Shown here piece after piece: positions 1-9,700 of a stretch of 13,530 nt of DNA. The translations under genes were made by a program, and so were the position numbers. The stretch's first letter is position 1; each line of letters starts with the position of its first letter. The DNA is from UBA710 sp051655145 (lineage in GTDB: Bacteria; Bacillota_I; Bacilli_A; Mycoplasmatales; Metamycoplasmataceae): contig JBOFZK010000030.1 in NCBI GenBank assembly GCA_051655145.1, positions 1-13,530 of the forward strand. The letters run 5' to 3'. The notes beneath the pieces are model-generated. The model searched no databases, was not told the DNA's origin, and worked only from the letters and a program-made list of their open reading frames with translations.

Positions 1-606
1 ACAGTTGCTTATACTTCAGCTAATAAAAAATTTGCTGTTATTAATGTTGATTCAACAGGAGCAGTAACTTATGATCCACAATTTGGTCCTGAAGGAAATG
101 AAAATAAATATGTAGAAGGAACAGAAATTTATCCAGAAAACCAAGGATTTACAGTTAATGGATTAGTAGAAGGTGAAATAGTATTAGAAGGTAGTTTACT
201 ACAAAATATTGAAACACTTAAACTTTCATATACAGGAACAAATGGAGCAGGAAGTTTTAGTATTAATAACCCATCATTAGTAGAAGAATTGCTTGCTAAA
301 GGAATTATTATTTCTTGATACAGAAATGGACAATTAATTTCTCCAGATCAATCAATTGCAATGTTATCAAATGGAGATGTAATTTCTTATAAATTATCAA
401 CAACAAGCCCAACATTAATAATTAAAAATAATGTTACAAATTCATATATTGTTTCAGGATTAATTGAATCATCTAATTTAGTATCAACACTTGCAATCGC
501 GATTGGTATATCAGTTGGATTCTTAACAATTCTTCTTGTAGCAGCTCCTTTAACTTATAGAAAATTAGTTAAAAATAAACTTGAAGGAAAAAGAAGTAAA
601 AGATAA
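1..606 (+). CDS. C-terminal part of a membrane-anchored surface protein (5' end outside window)
   Basis: The frame is open from the first base to tandem stops TAA TAA (604-609), giving the last 201 residues. It reads through one UGA as Trp (316-318). The visible part is a polar, Thr/Asn/Gly-rich, beta-strand-like ectodomain (residues 1-160 of the fragment). It is followed by one hydrophobic segment (about 161-186) and a basic tail ending KRSKR, the layout of a type I protein with the ectodomain outside and the tail in the cytoplasm. The motif LSNGDVISYKL (364-396) recurs as LSNGDRISISL in the downstream giant protein (13099-13131), so the two neighbours are probably paralogues. A terminator follows, so the genes are likely separate transcription units. 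Function is not recognisable; adhesin or structural surface protein is an inference. There is no cysteine in this fragment. Confidence 0.9.
481..558 (+). other. C-terminal transmembrane anchor of the upstream surface protein
   Basis: This encodes about 25 hydrophobic residues (from VSTLAIAIG through FLTILLVAAPLTY). Basic residues RKLVKNK and KRSKR follow, and polar ectodomain sequence precedes. By the positive-inside rule the C-terminus lies in the cytoplasm. The predicted segment is long and unbroken, so the call is strong even without a prediction program. Confidence 0.88.
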
Positions 607-637
607 TAATTTTAAGCATAAATTATAAATAATTCCC

Positions 638-689
638 GAAAAATAGAAATTTTATTTTTATAAATTTTCTATTTTTCATTCTTTTTTTT
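638..689 (+). terminator. Intrinsic (rho-independent) terminator of the upstream gene
   Basis: A perfect 12-bp inverted repeat pairs GAAAAATAGAAA (638-649) with TTTCTATTTTTC (666-677). The loop is 16 bases and can close further by A-T pairs. A run of eight T (682-689) follows four bases later. The stem is A+T-rich, as usual in mycoplasmas. It lies 32 bases after the upstream stop codon and before the promoter of the next gene. Confidence 0.8.
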
Positions 690-713
690 CAAATTTTGAA
701 TAATAAAATATTA

Positions 714-719
714 TATAAT
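714..719 (+). promoter_or_regulatory. Probable -10 element (TATAAT) of the giant surface-protein gene
   Basis: A perfect TATAAT lies 34 bases upstream of the start codon, just after the terminator. No good -35 box stands at the usual 17-base distance, which is common in mycoplasmas. An alternative pair is TTGAAT (696-701) with TATATT (720-725), 18 bases apart. Either choice puts transcription start around 726-732 and leaves a leader of only about 20-30 bases. Confidence 0.55.
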
Positions 720-723
720 TATA

Positions 724-731
724 TTGCGCAA
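724..731. repeat. 8-bp palindrome TTGCGCAA at the expected transcription start
   Basis: This is a perfect GC-cored palindrome in otherwise almost pure A+T sequence, directly after the -10 region. It could be an operator half-site, a methylation site or chance; nothing else in the window supports one choice. Confidence 0.3.
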
Positions 732-745
732 AATGGTAGAATTGT

Positions 746-748
746 AGG
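746..748 (+). promoter_or_regulatory. Weak Shine-Dalgarno (AGG) for the giant gene
   Basis: AGG stands five bases before the ATG at 754. An in-frame TAG at 745-747 blocks any earlier start. The ATG also opens directly onto a basic/hydrophobic signal sequence, so the start is well fixed although the ribosome site is poor. Confidence 0.45.
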
Positions 749-753
749 TTTTT

Positions 754-3700
754 ATGATTAAAAAAAATAAAAAAAAGACATTATTAGGTTTGGGAGTTGG
801 CCTTACAACGGCCTCGGCTATAGCCCTTCCTGCTTTATTATTAAGTAATAATCCAGGATTTTCAAATTTAAAAGATCAAGGTACACAAGCTTATATCGAT
901 TCAGCTTGAAATAACACTCAAATTTCTACTTTAAGCACTTCTCCTATTAATTGAGCAAACAACGTTGCTGTATATGCTCTTAGTTATGAAGGAAGAGAAA
1001 TTAAAGAAATTTTTGATATTTATAATTATGGTTCAACTAATTCCACAACTAATTATTCAACAAGTATTTCTCCTGAAAGAACTAAATTATCTTTACGTTT
1101 TTTTCAAGAAGCTCTTTATCGTGAGAATCTTAATAATGATCCTAGTACAAAAGCAAGTACATTAATTAATTTTGATGCTTCAACAATAAAAATAGAGTCT
1201 TTAAAAACAGGAAATCCTATTTATACTAATTTATCTAGTCTTTCTGCTAAAACTAGTGGAACATCAGCTGTGTGAAATATTCCAGCTGCTTCTGATGTAA
1301 AAACAACAGACGCTTCTGATAGATTAGTAAGAATTTTAATAAGAAAACCATTTGGATTAGACGATGCATTTGCTAAAAAAACATATGGTACAGGTCCAGC
1401 TCAAGGATTAACTTATGTAACAAGAGCAGGTGCTACAGGTCCAATTGGAACAATGCCAGAACTTTATAATCAACCAGGTAATACTATAGATCCTATTTCT
1501 CAACCTGTAATGAGCATGAAATCAGAGACTATTGCTGGAACAAAAACAGCAATAATGGCTTTAGATTTAATTGCTTATTTAGATGTAAATAATACATGAC
1601 AACTTTTACCTAGTTTAAAAAATGCTCAAAATGCTGGTGCCCCTTTAGTAACAACTCAAGCAATTAATGAAAATCAATTTAATAAAACTTTATCAGCAAA
1701 AGAAGCATTAGACGATGTTATTAATAATAATAAAAAAATATTTAATTTAACTTCTATTAATGCCCCAAAATTTTGAGATGAAACATCAACCATAACAGCT
1801 CAATATGATAATTTATCAGGAAAAATAAAAATATCTCTTTCTCTAAATCAAACTATTGATTCAACAAGAAGATATGGAAATGAAATTTTTTCAAATCAAC
1901 AACTATCAACAACTGATTTTAAAACAGCTGCAAAACAAAATACAACTGATGGTAATACATTAATTTCTAATCCTAATAAAGTTATCGAATTCGAAGTAAC
2001 AGGATTTAAACCAGTATTTGATAGTTCTAATATTATATTAATTGAAAAAGCAGGATCTAATAAAAATATTTTACCTTCTGCTATAGCAAATACTCAATCA
2101 AATTTATTAACTTATGTAAATATTTATCAAAATAATTCTCCTAATAATACTCTTCCTCCAAATATACAATTAACCGTTTCATCACAAAATGATATTTTAG
2201 GACAAGCAGTTTTTTCTCTTTATGATACAACTTCAAAAACAGTTATAACATCAATAACAATAAAAGGATTTAAAACCTCAAATGTTTCTAAACCTGTAAA
2301 AGATCCTATAGCTATAATAGATGATAAAACTTTCGGAAATGCTCCTTACGGAACCGCTTCAGTAAAACCATATAGTAATTTATTTGCAGGAGCAAATAAT
2401 CCAACAAGTCTTTCTTCTCAAGCTCTATTAAAAGATATTTTTAATAAACAATTACCTATTCGTCCAGTTCCAGTTCCATATGATAATGGATTATTAACAG
2501 TTTCATCAAATATCGTAGGTAGCGATGGTAGTTTTAATCATTTTTTAACATTATTTTCTCGTGAAGGGGAAATTATTTCTTCAGTTCCATTTAAAAATTC
2601 ATTTGGAAGAGTAACAAGTATTGTTGATTTAACATATGATGCAAGTAACAATCAAGTTATTGTATGACATGTAGAAGGATGGACATTAAGAGCTTCAATA
2701 TGTCTTTTAGATCCTAATACAGGTTTATTAACTAATGGCCAAACATTTGAAATTACAAGATATAATTCAACATTTGGTGAACAAAATTTAGCATCAGATT
2801 TAGCTATTGTTCCTATACCTAATATAAATGGAACTGAATATTGAATCGTTAACAGAGTACTTCAAAAAAATAACATATATTCTTCTCCTACTAATCCCTT
2901 TTTTGATAGCACTTCTCCAGCTTTTCAATTCTTAACAAGAGTAAGATTTGATGCTCGGAATACACTTCCTACTATAAAACATTGGCAAGATTTTTTTAAA
3001 GATAGAATTAATTCTACTTTATTAAATAAAAATATTGCAATAGAACCAAATCCAGGAACTAATACTGCTCAATTTACAGCAGCAAGTAAATTCAAAATCC
3101 ATAATATATCATCTAATTTTATTAATGGTAATGAATATTTAGGTCTTGATATGTCTATTTCTTTTGGAGGAACTACTTTTGAATATGGAAATAATATTCA
3201 TCATATTCTTTTAAAAGTTTCAGCAGATCCAACAAATCCATTAAATTCAAGTCCTATCATGAATAATGATACCTGAAACTTTGAGTATGTATTTTCTACA
3301 ATGGTTCCCGGATTTACTAGTTCTAGATTTTCTGATGTTGTTTTATTATCAACACCAGGATCATCAGTATTAACATTTAATAATCCAACAACAACACAAG
3401 TTAATAATATAAATAATAAAGGTTGATTCGCTCATGGATCATTTTATTCTCAAGATAAAACATATAATGCTTTAACAACAATAATACAATCATCTTTTAA
3501 TACAGTGCCATCTCCAGTAATAATTTCTGGTACAACACAAAGTTCAGCAGCTATGGATTTTTCAATTCCAACAGGTTACTTTAGTAATTCATTATATAAT
3601 AATGGTTCTTATCAAATTCTTCAACAACCATATTGACAAAAAGATAAAATTGCATTAAATATAAGAAATTCTGGTTTTGCTTTTAATGATGGATCTGGAA

Positions 3701-6700
3701 CCACTTCTACAAATCCAAACGGAACTGAATTTAAAGAAATATTTTTTGATAATTTATGAGAAAGCGGTGCTACAGGTAATAGTGGGAATGCTGTATTTAC
3801 TTCAAAAAATTTAGGAACCATTCAAACAACAAATAAAGGGATATATAATGGAATAAATATTTCTAAAAATGAAAATGGTGAGGATATCACATCAATGTTA
3901 TATTCTTCAACAGAAGCAAAATTACAAATTGATGGAACAAATAATGTTTTTGCTACAAATGCTCCAACCCCACTAAGAATAAGAACACTAAAAAACAATA
4001 ATCAAATATGAAATACTAAAACAACAAAAGATTTATCCATAGCATTAGATGCACAAAATAATATTTCATTCCTTGATGTTAGAACTTTATCTCAGAAATT
4101 TAAAGATTTTATTTGAAATAATAATGTTTTTGCTGAATACATTACTTCTTTACAAAACCCTTCTACATTAGATTTAGTAATTAGAGGGGTTCCTACATGA
4201 AATACAGGAAATACTGAATTAACTGTAAAACTTTGATTTAATTCTTATTATGAAAATGGTCTTATTAAAATTTTTACAGATGCCTCACCTGTAGCCGAAA
4301 TTAAAATAAAAAATATATTAGCTTCTATATTAAATGTTTCATTAAATAATCTTTCTAAAATAACTTTTTCAGGTGATACAAAAGACATTATAATTAATGG
4401 AGAAAATGAAGCATTAGTTGGTGCAAGTCCTGCAGATAATCAATTAGTAAAAGATAATGTTGATATTTTATATAACTTTAGTAAATTAGATTTTTCAAAA
4501 TGATATACACAAGAAGAATTTAAAAGAGCTTTAAGTGCTTCTACAACTAATTTTTTTGAAAATGATATTAAAAATATAAAAATTAAATATTCACCTAAAC
4601 CTTCAAGTGATTATTCAGTTAGTGATACTTCAGAATATACAGTAACAAATGCTCAAATAGCAAATCTTATTCCATTTATGCATGTAGGAACTTATTATGA
4701 TGCTCTTGTAGCTGTTGGTAAATCTCCTGATGGAATAGGTGTAATTGGACCAGATACTTCTAGCATAACAAATATTTCTTGACCATTTTCAATAACTTCT
4801 GAATTTAACAGAATGATTGTGGCAGGAATAAAATTCCAATGAACAAATGATCCAACTCATGCTAATGATAAATGAGTTGATTATCATTTTGGTTCAGGAG
4901 CTATTAATCCAATCGATATAGGTTGAAACCCTCCTTATTTAGCTATTAGAATAGTAGCTGGAAACGACAAAGTTACTTTCGATACTGCTAAGTATGCCTC
5001 TCCAGTAGTTGTTACTCCTAAAAAAATAAAAATTAAACTAAATTTAACTGTTGCTGAGTTAGCTAAAATTGAATTTAGTGGAAATACAAAAAATTTAAAT
5101 ATATCAATAGCACCAATGACTGAATATCCACAATATCAAAATCTTGTTGATCTTGAATTTTCAGTTGGTTGAAATTTTGATACTAATCAACCAGATGATA
5201 CTTATGCTACATGATTTACTTTAGAAGGTTTAGTAAATAGATTAAAAGCGGAAGATACATGAATGATTATTTCAAAAGGATTCCCTGCAGATTTTAAAAC
5301 TAATTTTAAATTAAGAGCAAGATTCATGGTTAAATCAGGAATACCAGATGAAGATAGATATGTTTTTAATTCTATAAGCAATAGTAAATCAATAGAAATT
5401 GATTATGCTTCTTCTAGTCTTACTTCTTTAACACCTATAAAAAATTACCTTGATTTAAATGCTTCTATTTCTAATGCAACAGGATCATTTAAAATAATTG
5501 ATACTCTTAAAGCAGGAGTTATTAAATTTGGTGGTAAAGATAATTTACTTAATATTACAGAAGTTACCTTACCAGAACAAATTACACCACAATTAAAATC
5601 TTATTTAAATACACTTGGAATAACATTAAAATATGCTTTTGGTACAGATGGAACTGTTCCTAATGATTCAGATTTTACAACAGATTGAAATACTAATTTT
5701 TCAACTTCTCCAGGGAAGTTCCCTTCAGCAACTTCTCCTGCTTTATATTTAAAATTTTTCGTTACTGGCACTCAAACAGAAATAGCTCCAACTAATAATG
5801 AAATTATTAAAAAAACTGGATCACAAATAATTATTCCTAATTTTATAAATCTTGATACAAATAATTTGACTAAAATTGAATTAAGTGGAAATAGTTTTGA
5901 TAAATTTAATATTGATGAATCAACTGCTCTTGTTGGTGCAACCCCTGGCGATACTCCCCTAGTTATTCAACATATTGAAATCCAATACAATATTAATAAT
6001 ATTGCTTTAGATTCTGCAAATACTACAAAACAATGATTTACAAAAGCTGAATTAACTACACTTTTACCACTTTATACTCAAAATATTTATATAGAAGATT
6101 TAAATAATATAAAAGCTAGATATAGTATTAAATCTTCTTCAGCAAATCAAGGAGTAACAATAACTCCTGGTTTAACAGAAGTTAAAATATCAGCTGCAAA
6201 TGTAAAATCATATTTACATGTTAAAGAGTATTATGATCTATTAACTTCTAGAAAAGTAATAATTGAAGGAAATTCAACAAATGTTGGACAAATTATTTTC
6301 CCATGAGATGTAAAAGATGCTGAATTTACTAAAATATTAACTAAAGGAATTGAATTCCAATGAACTATTAATAAAACTCCGGCATCTACTGACTGAAAAC
6401 CATATAACTTTTTAGGAACAACAGGTAATCCAATAGATCTTGGTTTCCCACCATTTTTAGGGTTTAGAATTATAGTTCAATCTTCATTTATTTCTACTAC
6501 AGAAATTGATCCACTTGTTAATACACTAGTTGATGTAATCCCATCCGATTTAAAAATTCTTATTAAATTATCACAAACTGATTTACAACAAATTACTTTT
6601 TCAGGTGATACTAAAAATTTAGCTATTGATGAAACAAAAGTAACTAATTTAGATACATATAAATCAGTTGTTGATATTCAATATTCAATTGGTTGAGATT

Positions 6701-9700
6701 TTACTACTAATACAGAAGTAACAGAACCATTAAAAGAAGCATGATATTCAAAAGCAGAAATTTTAGAAAAATTAAAAAATGCTAATACATGAATTATTCT
6801 TAAAAAAGCTGGCTTCCCTACTAATTTTGAATCTAATTTTAAATTAAAATCTAGATTCGCCATTAAAAAAGGAATAGCAAATTCAAATAATTATATTTTT
6901 ACTCCTCAAGGAGCAACAAGTGTTTTATATACTTATTCACTTACAGAAACAAATAATATTAAAAATTATGTTGATTTAAATGCAATAACACCAGCTTCTA
7001 TTGCTATAGTTAAAATATTAACAGATGGTATTATTAAATTTGGAGAAAAAGATTCATTTGGAAGAATTACACAAGTAATTTTACCTAGCGGAATAACCAC
7101 TCAATTACAAGAATATTTAACTGTTATTGGTGTAGAATTACAATTTGCTTTTGGAACTACTGCAACTGCTCCACAAGATTCAGATTTTACAACTAATTGA
7201 AATACTGATTTAACAAAAAATCCTCAAAAATTTTTAAGTAATACTCCGGCATTATATTTAAGATTCGGTCTAACAACTCAAGGAATTAATACAGCAATTA
7301 TTCCTTCAATTGCTACAATTCAAAAATCAGGAGATAAATTAGTATTACCTCAATTTATTCAACTTTCAAATAATAATTTAGATAAAATAACATTTTCAGG
7401 TTCTACAATAGCTCTTGTTATTAATGAAAATGAAGCTCTTGTTTCAACTGAATTAGGGCAAGGGCCTACTGAACTTGTTAAGAAAAATATTGAAATTGTT
7501 TATAACTTTAATGATAAAGCTCTTGATTCAAACGATGCAGCAAAAATTTGATTTACAAAAGCAGAATTAGATGTTCTTCTTCCTACATTTAAAGGAAATA
7601 TTTTTGTTGAAGATTTAAATAATTTAAAAGCAAAATATCAAGTTAAAGCTTCAGCAGATCCTTCTATAACTATAGATACACCAAACCTTCCTCCAAAAGT
7701 AATTGGAGCATTAACAACAAGTGTTCTTTCTTTTTTACATGTTAAAGAATATTATGATGTTTTATCAACTAATGGAATAACTGTTAGTGGTCAAAATACA
7801 TCAAATATAGGAAATATTACTTTTCCATTTAATACAACATCAATGGATTTTAATAAATTACTAGCAAATGGAATAGAGTTTGAATGAACAGTTAATCTTC
7901 CAGATATAACAGGAACAACTCCTCAAGTATGAAACAAATATAATTTTAATGATCCTAAAACTCATCCAACAGATATTGGATGAAATCCTCCCTATTTAGC
8001 TTTTAGAATTACTATTAATTCAGCAAACCCTAGAACAACTATTGATAATACAATAAAAAATAAAGAAGTTGATGTTACTCCAAAAAATATTAAAATTGTA
8101 GTTCCTTTATCAGAATCTAATTTACAACAAATTACTTTTGGTGGAAGTACAAAAAATTTAGTAATAAATAAAACAGGAATTCCTAATTTTAATTCATTCT
8201 CTTCAATAGTTGATTTAGAGTTTTCAGTAGGTTGAAATTTAGATACTAATGTAGAAACTACCCCTAATAATGATATTTGATATTCAGAAACAGATTTAAT
8301 AGCAAAACTAACTACTTTACCAAAAAGTTTATTTATATCAAGAGCTGGTTATCCTACTGAATTAATTGATACATTTAAATTAAAAGCAAGATTTGTAATT
8401 AAAAAAGGAATTGCAGAAGAAGCAAGATATGTTTTTGAAAATGATTTAAATGAAGTTAAATATACTTATACAGAAACAGAAAAATTAACAATTAAAAATT
8501 ATATTAATATTTCTAATTTACAAAAAATACTTGAAACAGCAATAATTACTTTTGGTCTTAAAGATAAACCAAACTCAATTTCAGAATTAAATATAGCGGC
8601 AGTTTCAGATAATGAAAAAGCTTTATTAAAAATTTTAGGAATTCAATTATTATTTGCTTTTGGTACAGCAAATCCTCCTGTATATACAGAGAATTGAAAT
8701 GATCCATTTAAAGGTCCAGTAAATCCTGGGCAACCATTAACTATATGATTAAAATTTGAAGTTATTGCTTCATCTTCAACATTAACTGAAATCTTTGATC
8801 CTGCTTGAACCCATAAAGCAATGGAACCACAAGTAGAAAAACCTAAATTTATAGAATTAACTGAAGCAAATCTTTCAAAAACTGTTTTAACAGGTTCAAC
8901 TATAGAATTAGGAATCGATGAAACTCTTTCACTTGTTCCAGCTACAGGTAGTGGAAATACTCAAGAAGAAGTTAATGCTAATATTGAAATTATTTATAAT
9001 ATAAACGATCTTAAATTAGATGTTTCTAACCCAACTAAAGTTTGATTTACAAAAGCGGAATTAGCTACAATTCTTCCAAGAAATTTAAACAATATTTTCC
9101 TTTCAGATTTACAAAATGTTAAAGCAGATTATAGAGTTAAACAAGCATCAGCTGATCAAGGATGAAGAATCCCAACTATTACTCCTCAATTAGTAAGTGC
9201 TGCTAACATTAATTCATTCATACATACAACTTTATATTTTGATATTCTTAAAGCTGAACATGTAGAAATTCAAGGTTCAGCAACAAATATAACAAATGTT
9301 ATATTCCCAACAGATTTTGATAAAGATGCCTTTAAAATTTTAGAAAAAAACGGAATTATTTTACAATGAACAACTGTTAAAACTTCTCCAGCTGATACAG
9401 ATTGAAATACCATGATATTAGATGATCTTAATACATATCCAAAAAGCATAGGTTTTAATCCATATTTAGGAATGAGAATTACAACTAATAAAGCAAATGT
9501 TATAACATCTCCTGCAGTAGATAAAGTTGTAATTGATGTTACTCCATTTAATATAACAATTATATATAATGTTGATTCACAAGTTTTAGCAGCTAATTTA
9601 AGCCCAACCGGAAATACTAAAAAAATTGATAATCTAGATGAAACATCTTCTCTTGCAGGACAATATCCAGATTATACAAATTTAGTAATTCAATATAGAA

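Larger units (their letters stand above)
754..849 (+). other. N-terminal signal sequence or signal anchor
   Basis: The N-region is MIKKNKKKT with six lysines. A hydrophobic core of about 21 residues follows (LLGLGVGLTTASAIALPALL, then LS), before polar sequence begins at NNPGF. There is no lipobox cysteine, so it is not a lipoprotein. A cleavage after SAIA is possible but the core continues past it, so an uncleaved N-terminal anchor is equally likely. Confidence 0.85.

Noticed and set aside
754..849. Lipoprotein signal peptide
   Set aside because: There is no cysteine in or after the hydrophobic core; the only Cys of the protein is at residue 650.
965..1165. Short + strand frame overlapping the head region
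   Set aside because: It is in a different frame from the giant gene, has low-complexity Leu/Ile/Lys composition, and has no start context.
1420..1460. Collagen-like Gly-x-x stretch (GATGPIGTMP)
   Set aside because: Only two or three Gly triplets occur, too few for a collagen-type repeat.
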